Below, piece after piece: positions 1-11,685 of a stretch of 64,000 nucleotides of DNA. The DNA lies in NCBI RefSeq assembly GCF_040869045.1, contig NC_090321.1, positions 78,959,183-79,023,182 of the forward strand, written 5' to 3'. Position numbers and translations under genes: made by a program. The notes under the pieces were generated by a model that did no database searches, was not told where the DNA came from, and saw only the letters and a list, made by a program, of their open reading frames with translations. Positions within the stretch are counted from its first letter, which is position 1; the number at the start of each line of letters is the position of its first letter. The DNA comes from Eurosta solidaginis (taxonomy: Eukaryota > Arthropoda > Insecta > Diptera > Tephritidae).

Positions 1-280
1 CATAGGCGTAGAAGCAATAGTGACTCCTGGTGGTAAAGGTAGCTATTGATATGTAGAAGTTAAGCAGAAGTTTGAATATGAGTTTTTTTTAAGTTATTGC
101 AAAAAAAAACGTTGAGGATTTTTAATATCTTATCAGGTACCTTCGTACAAGTTTCTAAGAATGAAGAATAAAACCTATTCAAACTTCGCTATACTTTAAC
201 ATACAATAATTTACCCCATTTTGACACAACTATCATTTTTTGATTTTATTAAATTTTATAAAATGTTTCTTCCTCTACAG

Positions 281-925
281 TTCAATTTACTTATTAGATG
301 GTAAAGATGGCTTCGCATTATCTCCATCAGTAACCGTGACAAGGTGGCCACAGAGTGACTCGGAGCGTTTCTTCAATAGCTCTCTAGTGGTGATGGTGAC
401 AGCAGGGAAACCCAACTGTTTATAAATGTTACACTTCAAAAAGAATCAAAATATCTGCCATTGCGTTTACGGCTCAAATACCCACAGTATATGAATGAAT
501 CGAACGCACCTAATTGTCTGCCTAACGGATAGTATACACAACTAAATCGAAAATATTGCACCAAACGAACTAGGTCTGAGTACTGAAACAGTACACATAT
601 TCAAAATCGATGAGAAGGCTGTGATGATGGTAAAGGGTGAGTTGTTGAATACCATACGAAAACCACTTTAACCCATCTATATATTTGCATTACAGCTAAA
701 GCTTTACAAACAGCAAAAATTGCTGGCGCCAAGCAATTGGAAAAGGCAGTGAAGCATTCATCACACTGTACGGATGGTGTAAAGTTAGAAACTGCTGTTG
801 TAACAGCTGCCACCGACACAACGGTCATCTCTACTTCGCCGAGTAACGGCTCGTCCGACTATCTATCGAAGACAGTATAATCATATCTTTTGCCAACACA
901 GGTTAGCGATTTGCTTGCACAGGAA
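281..925 (+). pseudogene. WIPI/Atg18-family autophagy gene fragment (left arm)
   Basis: WIPI/Atg18 proteins are seven-bladed beta-propellers that bind phosphoinositides during autophagosome formation. Seen here: an acceptor site (ctctacag, 271-280), blade-like peptides LDGKDGF, ERFFNSSLVVMVTAGKP and IVCL, then TETVHIFKIDEKA, a 59-bp GT-AG intron (637-695), and the later motif LPTQVSDLLAQ, which corresponds to the YLPTQV segment of the family. The middle blades are missing between IENI and STETVHIF. A TAA at 878-880 interrupts the frame before LPTQVSDLL, and a deletion near 340-360 removes residues kept in the right arm. The introns show it arose from genomic DNA, not from an mRNA copy. The family call is from recalled motifs; which paralogue is unknown. 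Confidence 0.65.
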
Positions 926-935
926 AAGATTTCAA

Positions 936-1835
936 TTGGAAAACAAAAACCAATTAAGAGAGTTTATTTATTATTAAAGTATTTACTTTTCTTTATATCA
1001 ACAGTATTAATTTAAGTTGCAATATCACGTACATATATAATAAGGGATGTGATACGATTGCTGTCGGAATTAGATTTGAAACCAATCAATACTCCTGCTA
1101 TGGGTTGCAGAATTATTGCTTGAATGATTAGATTTAGAACAATAATAAGTCTGACTCAATTAATACTCGTACATTTTTAAGTTAATCAATTACGACACCT
1201 TTGAATATTCTTGATCTGAAAAAAGAGTAAACCTAATCTGAATTTCTACTAAGCTTTAAGTTGTAGATTATTCAAATAATTGGAGTTTTTTCTAAAGCTT
1301 AAATTATTTTCTGCTCGCTTAGAAAATATTTCAATTGGAAAATAAAAACCAATTAATAGAGTTTATTTATTATTAAAATACTTACTTTTCTTTATATCAA
1401 CTGTATTAATTTAAGTTACAATTTCAAGTACATATATAATAAGGTATGTCGTGATACGATTGCTGTTGGAATTAGATTTGAAACCAATCAATACTCCTGC
1501 TAAGGGTTGCAGAATTGTTGCTTGAATGATTAGATTTAGAACAATAATAAGTCTGACTCAATTACTAGTCGTACATTTTTAAGCTCATCAATTACGACAG
1601 CAATCGGATTCCACGACACCTTTGAATATTCTTGATCTGAAAAAAGAGTAAACAACCATGGAAACAACTCAAATTTTACATGAATATAACACACTTCTGA
1701 ATTGTCCAAATATAAAGTTAGTTGCTGCAGCAATATAGCTCAAAGCAATTAATATATTTTTTATGTTATTATTAAAGTACTTCTTTTTTATATTAAATAT
1801 ATTACTTTAAGTTGCAATTTCATGTACATATGAGG
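936..1835. repeat. Tandem repeat of about 409 bp (left arm)
   Basis: The segment starting AAAACCAATTAA...GAGTTTATTTATTATT occurs at about 945, again at about 1350, and in degraded form at about 1745. The text between the first two copies is nearly identical, including TGATACGATTGCTGT and AACAATAATAAGTCTGACTC. This gives a little over two units. No coding potential is seen. The same array recurs inverted in the right arm. Confidence 0.8.
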
Positions 1836-2292
1836 CTCCAAGATGCAAAACCAGATAAATGCTTATATTATATGTTATGTTTGGTTGTTATAATTAAAAA
1901 TAAATATTGAAAATAAAATTTTTTGGTTGATATTTTATTCATGTGGCTGCTCCAGGTAAAGTAAATCGGCAGGTAAAATTCAAGTTATATGGCGGTTATA
2001 TAAATGGTAAAACCGCAGTAAACTTTATTGTCAAAAGACTCGAAAATGTAGAGTGAAATGACTGAAGAAATGGCCGCCATTTGACGAGCATTGTGCCGTG
2101 TGTGAGCAGAACAGTGCTATGCTCACATCCTATAAGTGGGAGCGGAATGCACGATCACATTAATAGGAACGAAACGGAAAATTTCGTCACAAAAGTTCAT
2201 CACGCCCATGCAAACGTGACTATGAATATAACCGCTGCAGAAAGTCACAATGACCGTAAAATGACTAGTCAAATGACGAGGAGCGTTTTTGC
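1836..2292. repeat. TE-like inner end of the left arm
   Basis: This stretch is AT-rich and non-coding, and ends at 2292 with the reverse complement of GCAAAAACGCTCCTCGTCAT. Its right-arm counterpart reads CCCTGCAAAAACGCTCC, and a short related copy lies at 9100-9277. I read it as the end of a DNA transposon family, but no target duplication is visible. Confidence 0.5.
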
Positions 2293-2305
2293 GTTTTTGC
2301 TTACG

Positions 2306-3284
2306 CGACAATAGTCCTTTGTAGCTAGAAACTCATATGTACCCAACACAAGTTCGGGACGTTCATATTTATCGACACGCTGTCCTGTGTGATCCAAATG
2401 TTGGAAATATTCACTTGGCACTGTTAAGAAAACACATGAATCAATGAACACAAGTAAGTAAAAGTGAACGATTTTTTTTACCTTCTGTTGTTACTTTACA
2501 CATAAGACATTGCAAACGACGACCAGCATCTACAAATTGCATATTCGGTGACATATAAGCCTTGCAACGATTACACCTAATTAGACCCAATTCACAAAAA
2601 TTACAATGGGTGGCTCAAATTCACCCTCAACCATGCGTGCCATTGGTGTGATGGTAAGCGTAAAGGGCAAAGCTGTTGTTTTTAATAAATCAGCTGTTGC
2701 AGGTATGCAATACAAAGAGGACCTGCAAACGAGAAAGATCAATGTATTTGCCAAACATAATTGCGTTGGGCTTGATCATACTGTTGCGACTGTTGATATT
2801 TACCAGTAACAGGTGCAGGTGGTTGCTAAAGAAAATAACACAAAAATAATCATCAGCAAATTTGTAAATTATTAGTTGTATTAGCATAAATTATAACCAG
2901 GACGTCCGGACGTGTCCGGGTATTGGGGGTTGAAACGGCTTGGGTGGTTGACTGAGCATTGGCGTCTGTCCAGGTTGTGTTGGTGGCATCATTTGACCCA
3001 TGTAACCACGTGGTGCACCTGGCTGTTGTAGAGGATTGGCTTGAGGCTTAGCTGTTTCACCATATTGACCAGCTATAAAATTATTGTTCGCTTTTTGTTG
3101 TTGCTTGTTGCGCTTGCATGCAAGTTCATGGTCTATTGGATAATGGTAGAGCATTTTGGTGAGTAGCATTATATGGAGGAGCACCTGGTAGGTTAGCATT
3201 TGTATATGGTGTATTGGGTTGCGGAGCATTCGGACCCGGTTGCTTCAACGGATTCATGGATAAGCCGCTCCTAGAATTTGTTAC
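2306..3284 (-). pseudogene. Sec24C/D-type COPII coat gene fragment
   Basis: Sec24 is the cargo-binding subunit of the COPII coat on ER exit vesicles. On the minus strand this fragment begins after a splice acceptor at 3285 with a Pro/Gln-rich N-terminal region (MNPLKQPGPNAPQPN, later QPPKPFQPPIPG). It continues with SSLYCIPATADLLKTTALPF, then the zinc finger LIRCNRCKAYMSPNMQF...RRLQCLMCK, a 61-bp intron (2421-2481), and [19 protein letters not shown]...[10 protein letters not shown], highly typical of Sec24C/D. Lesions: a frameshift in the proline-rich exon, loss of about 70 residues before SSLYC, and a one-base deletion just before the zinc finger. Homology stops at 2306, where TE sequence begins. 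The trunk, helical and gelsolin domains are absent, so it cannot make a coat subunit. Confidence 0.85.
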
Positions 3285-3350
3285 CTGTTGGATGAAGAAA
3301 AGAGGAAAAATAAATATATGATTAACATCGGTTGATTTTTTGGGCTAACT
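3285..3350 (-). other. Residual Sec24 intron sequence
   Basis: AT-rich sequence upstream (minus strand) of the Sec24 acceptor TTCATCCAACAG. It is cut at 3351 by the start of the direct repeat flanking the BEL element. Confidence 0.5.
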
Positions 3351-3877
3351 TAAGTACTTTATTGAATTACTTTAAAGTTTGGGCGGCGCGAGTTAGAGCA
3401 GATTCATTTATTAGAATTACCGAAAGGGTGTTAATTATTGTTTTTTTATCCAATTAATGAATTGAAATTGAAATTACAAAAATTTTCCACCGCTGTTCTC
3501 TCGATGCTCAATAAAAAATGGCGGATTCGCAGAAAATTTGTTTGCATGCAACAATGACGTATTTTGCTATCCTTATAAATATAATAGGGGCGAGAGAGCA
3601 CGATACATTGTGGGAAAGCAAAATTTGTCAGCATGCTATTTCATTTGCATAATTTTTCATTCCAAATCGTCACCCCTGTCAAAAATTCGTGTGGCTGTGT
3701 GGGTTTTTGGTCACAGGATTTTTGCAGGGTTACCATATATGTTGCCGTCAAAACCAGGCCTTATCGTTCGATCACGATGGCAACCCCCGCGCGCACAATA
3801 ATATTTCTTCTGTTGCTACAATCTGTTCGTTCGTACATTTTTTGCACTTGCTCGTGCGTACATATATACGTATCCGG
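3351..3877 (+). repeat. Upstream 0.52-kb direct repeat, candidate 5' LTR
   Basis: From TAAGTACTTTATTG to GTATCCGG this is nearly identical to 8273-8794. The two copies flank BEL/Pao coding sequence in direct orientation, as LTRs would. Against that, the ends are not TG...CA, no clear target duplication flanks the pair, and the internal stretch CGTGTGGCTGTGTG...TTTTTGCAGGG is shared with unrelated sites at 9240-9277 and, in part, 21990-22058. It may be an LTR that swallowed a small DNA transposon. Confidence 0.6.
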
Positions 3878-4268
3878 CAACTCGACATTTCAATTCGGAA
3901 CAAAATAAAGAAGGAAGAAACTAAAATTTTTTAAAGCGCTCCCGCTATTTTTTTATATACTTTATTAAATACTTTATTAATGTATTGAATTGATAAATAA
4001 AGTTATAGCTGCCATTAAACATCAAATATTTCTCCTTCTTTGCCCGTAACAAATCTTTAAAAAAATTTAGTGTTTTGCTTTGATTAATTACTTGGAATCG
4101 CGATCATTGTTCAGCACTTGCACGTGCCAATAAAGGCTCTTGCATAAACCGGCGACAGTGGCTAAAGCGTTCGCAAGAATTTATCCAGCGAAATCAGCGG
4201 CATCAATTCCGAAATCAACAAATTGTACTCGAGTTTTTTCCTAGTTCACACTGTTACCTCGTGCAAAC
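3878..4268 (+). other. 5' untranslated leader of the BEL element
   Basis: Non-coding sequence between the upstream direct repeat and the PHD-finger ORF. I see no convincing primer-binding site. Confidence 0.4.
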
Positions 4269-7200
4269 ATGTGCATTTGCAAGGTATGCGGAAAAAAGGA
4301 GGACAAATCTGCAGGGGAAAACTGGTTGCAGTGTGACGAATGTGAAGAATGGTTTCACTTCGAATGTGCTGGAGTGGATGAAAGTGTTGAGCAGCGTGAT
4401 TGGAGTTGCGCTTCCTGTACTGAAAATAACAATACGGGACCAGGGCATACAAATGCAATGCAAGACACAAATTCTTCTGGTTCGTCACAACAGCAAACGC
4501 AACCCGCTCAACCCAAGGGCAACGGATTAGAAGTTGGTGAGTATGTCCAGTCGCAACGTCAATCCAATGAAGGCAGTCGTCATCAACAACTTATGTTAGC
4601 TATGCTCGAAGAGAAACGTGCTGCTGAAGAACGTTTCATAGAGCAAAAGTATCAGTTACTTGCTCAAATGAATATTAGTGGCACAAGCGTTACAACTTTA
4701 CCATTTGTTGCCACCAATACCCCATCACCCGCGCAAGTAGCAGCCAGGCAGGCCATACCGAAAGAGTTGCCTACCTTTAGCGGCGACCCAGAAGAGTGGC
4801 CGATGTTCATCAGCACCTATGAGCACAGTACGTCCATAGCAGGGTTTTCTAACGTAGAAAATATGCTGCGTTTGCAGCGTTGCCTAAAAGGTAAAGCACG
4901 CAAGTTGGTGAAGGACAAGTTGCTCCTTCCAACTATGGTACCCGATGTTCTCAGCACACTAAAGATGTTTTTCGGTAGACCAGAATACATTTTTGAATGA
5001 GTCATCGCTAAAGCAAGGAAAATAGCTCCTCCAAAAGACAAACTTGAAACACTCATAGAGTTTGCACTAGCTGTCCGTAATATATGTGCGACAATACAAA
5101 CTTGTAAGCTGAACGAGCACCTCAACAATCCGATGCTGGTGAAAGAACTCGTTGACAAATTACCTAATCATCACAAGCTGGCTTGGGCAATGCACCCGCG
5201 TGACGGTGCACCACACATACAACAATTTAGCGAATGGCTTTATCGTATTTCCGAAGCAGCATCAACCGTAGTATCACCTGCCGTCATTTACAAAACAAGC
5301 TCAGTTAATACACCCAGCAGCAACAATGACATACAACCAAAAACCGATGCACAGCATAACCATGCTCAGGGTCGGTCAAAGCAGTATATGTCGGAATGTT
5401 TCGCGTGCAATGCTACTGATCACTACGCTGCGCTTTGCTCAACATTCAAAGACTTGCCAGTAAATGAAAGGTGGTCTATGGTAAGAAGGGAAAAGGCATG
5501 TTATCGCTGCTTGAAGACTCACCGCAAAGGCTGTTTCTCGAAAAAGGGTTGTGGTACGAACGGTTGCACACAAAAACATCATCCACTTCTGCATAGTGGC
5601 GGCAATGAAAATGCAATTAAGGCAGAAAACGACCAGGTCATTGTAAGCACACATCGTGCCGATAACAACAGCAGACAGTTCTTTCGTATAATGCCAGTGA
5701 AACTGCATGCGGCAGGTAAGACAATCGAAGTGTTCGCGTTTCTGGACGAAGGGTCGTCTGTGACACTCATCGATGAGTCAACATTAAAAAGGCTCGGCAT
5801 GAACGGCGTACCAGCACCAATATGTCTACAGTGGACGAGTGAAACTACGCGCAGCGAAAGCACATCGGTGCGAGCGTCAATACAAATATCCACAACAGAT
5901 AACAGACTGCTTTGGATAAATAACGTACATACAATAAAAAATCTGGCTCTACCGAAACAATCGATGAACGCAAGCGAGCTGCGTCGCGCCTACCCTTATT
6001 TAAGGGACATACCTTTACCATCTTACGATGATGTTTAACCAATGTTGCTTATAGAAGCCGACAATTGGAAAATCGCTGTACCTCGAAAAATACGCGAAGG
6101 TCGTCGTCACGAGCAAATCGCATCTAAGTGTTGGTTAGGGTGGAGCATCCAAGGCGCTTCGACCGCAGCAACATATGTAACCATGCATCATTGTGAATGC
6201 AAATGGCAAGAATTACACGACGTCGTTAAAGAAAGCTTCAGCTTGGACGCCGTGAAACAACAAAATATAATGTCAAGCGACGACAAACGAGCTATTGAGA
6301 TGCTGGACCAAACGTGCGCTAAAGTAAATTGGCATTTCGAAGTCGGCCTGTTATGGCGCTACGAGGACTACAGCCTGCCCGAGAGCTACAACAACGCACT
6401 TCAGCGTCTCAACTGTTTAAAGGCTAAAATTAAACGCGAGCCGTCACTGTACGAAAAAATCGATAACCAAATCCACAATTTAATACAAAAGAATTACGCG
6501 TTTCAACTCTCGGAGGCCGACATGGCTATTAACAATAAGCACGTCTGGTATCTACCGATTTTCATAGCAACAAATCCGAACAAGCCTAATAAAATCAGAC
6601 TAGTGGGGGATGCGGCAGCGAAGTCGCATGGTACGTCATTGAATGATCATTTACTCACGGGACCAGATCTGCTACAATCTCTTATCGAAATTCTACTGAG
6701 GTTCAGAGTGGGAAAGGTGGCAATATCCGCCGACATCGCTGAAATGTTCCATAGGATAAATATTCGCGAAGAGGACGTGCACGCACAACGTTTTTTGTGG
6801 TTCGACCAAATCAGCGGTCAAACAAGCGCATATGTCATGAGAGCCATGACATTTGGCATAAACTGCGGTCCATGCATTGCTCACTACGTCCGAAACAAAA
6901 ATGCCGAAGAGAAACGCCAGAGGTATCCCAGAGCATACGAGGCAATCCGAAACGCACACTATGTTGATGATTACATAGATAGCACCGAAAACGAAGAAGC
7001 CGCATTTGCGGTGGCAGACGAAGTTCGCACTGTTCATCGCGCTGGTGGATTTGACCTGAGACACTGGGCTTCGAACTCGTCTAAAGTCCTTCGACAGCTT
7101 TCAAATATTGACCCAGCAGAACAAGTCCCAGTACAATTCGGAATAACGACATTTTTAAGTATATTTTCAGGTTCGCACGGCTGCGTAGAGATGTCTTAGC

Positions 7201-8272
7201 GGAGCAGGCCGTTCCAACAAAACGTGAGGTTCTGCAGGTCCTCATGTCCATCTTCGACCCGTTGGGGCTGGTCACTTGTTACACAGTAGGTCTGAAAATA
7301 CTTTTACAGCGCGTGTGGCGAGTTAATATTGGGACGAAGAGCTCTCTGAGGAGCTTGCCGAAGGTTGGCGACATTGGAAGCGTACGCTGTTTTAATACAA
7401 GCAGTCGAAATTCCGAGGTGCTATTCAGAACAATTTCATGATGGGGCGCGTGTAGAATTGCATACGTTCGTTGATGCAAGCGAGTACGCTTACGCAGCGA
7501 CTTGCTACTTAAGAGTAGCGCAAGAAGATATTGTCGATCTTTCGTTAGTGGCTGCGAAAAGCAAGGTCGCCCCTCTAAAACCTCTTTCCATTCCTCGTAT
7601 GGAATTACAAGCTGCGTTAATCGGCCTACGCTTGTCTCAATGTGCGCAAACTCAACATACAAAACGTCACATATTGGTCAGATTCGAGGACGGTTTTACA
7701 ATGGTTGAAGATGGACCCACGCAAATTTCAACAATTCGTTATGCATCGTATTGACGAGATACTTGAAAACTCAGACGTCAGGCAGTGGCGATGGGTCCCA
7801 ACGAAATTTAATGTGGCAGACGCAGCAACCAAGGTCAGCAGTCCAGTGCCAATTACACAGTGGTTGCACGGTCCCGATTTTCTACGGAAGGCGAGCTTTG
7901 AATGGCCCGAATTCGAGTGCACCATCACTGATGACGTCGATATGAGCGAGTTGCGGAAACATGTATATGCAGTGAGCAAAGTTCCATCTATACCGATAAA
8001 CGTTAAATATTTTTCCGACTGGCGCAGGCCGCCGCCACATTTATCTTATACATTGCCAAGCTAAGAGCTCCTGGACACAACTACGTCAAGCCGAACACAA
8101 TTACGCCAGAGATGATCCAGAGCGCAGAAAATCTTCTCATCAAGCAATTGCAGCTTGAATCATTCTCACCTGAGATCAGTGCATTATGTGCTAAGCAACC
8201 ACTAAGCAAACGAAGTCGATTGTCTGGGCTAAACGCTTACCTGGACAATAATGGAGTAATGCGCATACAAGG
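4269..8272 (+). pseudogene. Defective BEL/Pao polyprotein with N-terminal PHD finger
   Basis: Domain order matches BEL/Pao: a PHD finger (CKVC...LQCDECEEWFHFEC...WSCASC), a gag region (PTFSGDPEEWPMF, LKGKARKLV), a zinc-knuckle region (CFACNATDHYAALC, then CYRC), an aspartic protease (FAFLDEGSSVTLIDES), reverse transcriptase (IRLVGDAAAKSHGTSLN, ISADIAEMFHRI, YVDDYIDS), RNase H (LHTFVDASEYAYAA, PLSIPRMELQAAL, WSDSRTVLQWL) and the first residues of the integrase zinc region (GLNAYLDNNGVMRIQG). Lesions: TGA at 4998-5000, TAA at 6036-6038, a frameshift near 7150-7200, further frameshifts in RNase H, and the integrase core deleted where the downstream repeat begins at 8273. It cannot produce a working polyprotein. 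A PHD finger in a BEL gag is a lineage trait I recall from some insect elements. Confidence 0.9.
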
Positions 8273-8794
8273 TAAGTACTTTATTGGATTACTTTAAAGT
8301 TTGGGCGGCGCGAGTTAGAGCAGAATCATTTAATAGACTTACCGAAAGTGTGTTAATTATTGCTTTTTTTATCCAATTAATGAATTGAAATTACAAAAAT
8401 TTTCCACCGCTGTTCTCTCGATGCTCAATAAAAAATGGCGGATTCGCAGAAAATTTGTTTGCATGCAACAATGACGTATTTTGCTATCCCTATAAATATA
8501 ATAGGGGCGAGAGAGCACGATACGTTGTGGGAAAGCAAAATTTGTTAGCATGCTATTTCATTTGCATAATTTTTCATTCCAAATCGTCACCCCTGTCAAA
8601 AATTCGTGTGGCTGTGTGCGTTTTTGGTCACAGGATTTTTGCAGGGTTACCATATATGTTGCCGTCAAAACCAGGCCTTATCGTTCGATCACGATGGCAA
8701 CCCCCCCGCGCACAATAATATTTCTTCTGTTGCTACAATCTGTTCGTTCGTACATTTTTTGCACTTGCTCGTGCATACATATATACGTATCCGG
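8273..8794 (+). repeat. Downstream 0.52-kb direct repeat, candidate 3' LTR
   Basis: Second copy of 3351-3877 (TAAGTACTTTATTGGATTAC to GTATCCGG). It joins directly to the middle of the integrase zinc region, so everything between that codon and the repeat was deleted or recombined away. Confidence 0.6.
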
Positions 8795-9099
8795 GTTTAA
8801 TACATGTTTTCCTGGCAATTATTACATTTTTTCAAGCTAACGGTAACACTAGTCGGTATCCACACCATAAAACAATGCTGAAGAAAAATTCATTGAAATA
8901 GTAGCGGCAAAGAAATTTTGGCATGTGGCGTCACATTAGAATCAAAGTCAACAATGCATCAGAAGAAAATCTATAAGAATTAAAATTATTGATTTTAGGA
9001 GTTGGGTGCAAAAAAGGATCAAGGTGCGAAGATTCCTCAAATAGGGAGAAGAGTTCCAGTCTGAAACTGATAATGGTAAAGGTTAAAAGTAGGATATGT
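8795..9099. other. Unassigned stretch between the BEL remnant and MITEs
   Basis: I see no ORF, repeat or recognisable element in these roughly 300 bp. Confidence 0.4.
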
Positions 9100-9277
9100 C
9101 CCTGTAAAAACGACCCACGTCATCTGACTAGTAATTTACGGTCATTGTAGTAGTCATATTCATAGTCACATTTGCATGAGCGAAAGTAGATTTTTGACCA
9201 AATATTATGTTTCGTTTCTATTAATGGGATCGTGCCGTGTGGCTGTGTGCGTTTTTGGTGACACGATTTTTGCAGGG
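9100..9277. mobile_element. Short element with CCCTGNAAAAA ends
   Basis: It starts CCCTGTAAAAACGACC and ends GACACGATTTTTGCAGGG, imperfect inverted ends. The left 120 bp resemble the inner end of the inverted-repeat arms (9673-9800); the right 40 bp resemble 3690-3726 and 8610-8647. No target duplication was found. Confidence 0.5.
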
Positions 9278-9302
9278 GTATCAGCTGTGCGTTCACAGCT
9301 AC

Positions 9303-9520
9303 CATTGTGAGTGATAACTAAGTGTGATATCTTCTGCATAGACGTCAAAATTCCAAAGTGATTGGATCACCTGATTTGTATTTGACTATCGCTGTCTCAC
9401 CCGCTGAAGATAGGCGCCGCCATATTGAACACCCTGTCAAAACGCTAAAAAGTAGCCATATTGAACATCCTGTCAGGCATTTGACAGATCAGATATCACA
9501 CTTAGTTATCATTCACAATG
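9303..9520. mobile_element. hAT-type MITE, 218 bp
   Basis: The ends CATTGTGAGTGATAACTAAG and CTTAGTTATCATTCACAATG are near-perfect inverted repeats of about 30 bp. The 8-bp direct duplication ACAGCTAC lies on both sides (9295-9302 and 9521-9528). An 8-bp duplication is the hAT signature. No coding content. Confidence 0.85.
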
Positions 9521-10069
9521 ACAGCTACGCTCACCCATGGCTCAACTATATGGTTGGCTCATCTCATCAGCTGATTTTACTTGTTTCATTTCCCTGGAGT
9601 AGGGATTGTGAAAAGGAGACAGGAAACTGAAACAAACACATTGACAACATTTGAAAAGCTGCTAAGTCTTATCCCTGCAAAAACGCTCCACGTCATTTTA
9701 CTAGTCATTTTACGGTCATTGTGACTTTCTGCAGCGGTTATATTCATAGTCATTTTTGCATGGGCGGATTAGGTTTTGTGACCAAATTTTCCATTTCGTT
9801 CCTATTAATGTGATAGTGCATTCCGCTCCCACCTATGGGATGTGAGCATAGAACTGTGCTGCTCACACACGTCACAATGCTCGTCAAATGGCGGTCATTT
9901 TTCCGTCATTTCACTCTACATTTTCGAGTAATTTGACAATCAATTTTACTGCGGTTTTACCATTTATATAACCGCCATATAACGTGAATTTTACCTGCAG
10001 ATTTACTTTACCTGGAGCAGCCATATGAATAAAATATGAACCAAAAAAATTGAATTTTCAATATTTATT

Positions 10070-11010
10070 ATTTTCAATATTATTATATATGTACATGAAA
10101 TTGGAACTTATATTAATCCAGTTCATATAAAACAGAAGAACTTTAATAATAAATAAACTCGCTTAATTGGTTTTTGTTTTCCAATTGAAATCTCTTCTAA
10201 GCGAGCAAAAAAATAATATTAAGCTTTAGAAAAAACTCCACTTATTTGAATACTCTACAACTTAAAGCTTAGTAGAAATTCAGATCAAGAATATTCAAAG
10301 GTGTCGTGGATCCGATTGCTGTCGTAATTGAAGAACTTAAAAATGTACGACTATTAATTGAGTCAGACTTATTATTGTTCTAAATCTAATCATTCAAGCA
10401 ATAATTCTGCAACCCTTAGCAGGAGTATTGATTGGTTTCAAATCTAATTCCGACAGCAATCGTATCACATCCCTTATTATATATGTACGTGATATAGCAA
10501 CTTAAATTAATACAATTGATATAAAGAAAAGTAAGTACTTTAATAATAACATAAACTCTCTTAATTGGTTTTTGTTTTCCAACTGAAATCTTTTCTAAGC
10601 GAGCAGAAAATAATTTTAAGCTTTAGAAGAAACTCCAATTATTTGAATAATCTACAACTTAAAGCTTAGTAGAAATTCAGATTAGGTTTACTCTTTTTTC
10701 AGATCAAGAATATTCAAAGGTGTCGTGGAATCCGATTGTTGTCGTAATGGATGAACTTAAAAATGTACGACTTGTAATTAAGTCAGACTTATTATTGTTC
10801 TAAATCTAATTATTCAAGCAATAATTCTACAACCCTTAGCAGGAGTATTGATTGGTTTCAAATCTAATTCCGACAGCAATCGTATCACATCCCTTATTAT
10901 ATATGTACGTGATATTGCAACTTAAATTAATACTGTTGATATAAAGAAAAGTAAATACTTTAATAATAAATAAACTCTCTTAATTGGTTTTTGTTTTCCA
11001 ATTGAAATCT
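10070..11010. repeat. Tandem repeat of about 409 bp (right arm)
   Basis: The phrase TTAATTGGTTTTTGTTTTCCAA recurs at about 10164, 10560 and 10980, with near-identical text between. It mirrors 936-1835. Confidence 0.8.
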
Positions 11011-11029
11011 TTTCCTGTGCAAGCAAATC

Positions 11030-11685
11030 GCTAACCTGTGTTGGCAAAAGATATGATTATACTGTCTTCGATAGATAGTCGGACGAGCCGTTACTCGGCG
11101 AAGTAGAGATGACCGTTGTGTCGGTGGCAGCTGTTACAACAGCAGTTTCTAACTTTACACCATCCGTACAGTGTGATGAATGCTTCACTGGCTTTTCCAA
11201 TTGCTTGGCGCCAGCAATTTTTGCTGTTTGTAAAGCTTTAGCTGTAATGCAAATATTTAGATGGGTTAAAGTGGTTTTCGTATGTTATTCAACAACTCAC
11301 CCTATACCATCATCACAGCCTCCTCATCGATTTTGAATATGTGTACTGTTTCAGTATTCAGACCCAGTTCGTTTGGTGCAATATTTTCGATTTGATGAAT
11401 ATGTATACTATCCGTTAGGCAGACAATTAGGTGCAATCGATTCATTCATATACTGTGGGTATTTGAGCCGCAGACGCAATGGCAGATATTTTGATCCTTT
11501 TTGAAGTGTAACATTTGTAAACAGTTGGGTTTCTCTGCTGTCACCATCACCACTAGAGAGTTATTGAAGAAACGCTCGACCAAGATAATATGTGAGATTT
11601 ACACGCATAGATTTCTTCCACCTTTTCACAGTTATTGATGGAGAAAATGCGAAAGCCATATTTACCATCCAATACCGAAATAGAA
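11030..11685 (-). pseudogene. WIPI/Atg18-family autophagy gene fragment (right arm)
   Basis: Mirror copy of 281-925, better preserved upstream. After the acceptor at 11686-11688 it reads SISVLDGKYGFRIFSINN, CEKVEEIYACKSH, then after a frameshift VERFFNNSLVVMVTAEKP, LHFKKDQNICHC and LIVCLTDSIHIHQIENI. The run IVCLTDSIHIHQIENI closely follows the family pattern IVCL-[ED]-[ED]-S-[LI]-x-IH-x-I. The same TAA before LPTQVSDLL is present in both arms, so the gene was already dead before the arms duplicated. Confidence 0.65.

Larger units (their letters stand above)
1..2292. repeat. Left arm of a large inverted repeat
   Basis: The reverse complement of this stretch matches 9677-11994 almost throughout. 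Base 1 pairs with about 11994 and base 2292 with about 9677. The arm contains, from outside in, a WIPI/Atg18 gene fragment, about 409-bp tandem repeats and a TE-like end. It starts at the window edge, so it may continue outside. The inner end coincides with the TE-terminus sequence CCCTGCAAAAACGC, which is complete in the right arm and slightly shortened here. The arms differ by scattered substitutions and small indels, so they are not an exact assembly duplicate. Confidence 0.9.

Noticed and set aside
3446..3934. Short reading frames on both strands within the 0.52-kb direct repeat, repeated at 8369-8840 and 21728-22167
   Set aside because: They recur only because the repeat recurs; no domain or start context is conserved, and frames differ between copies.
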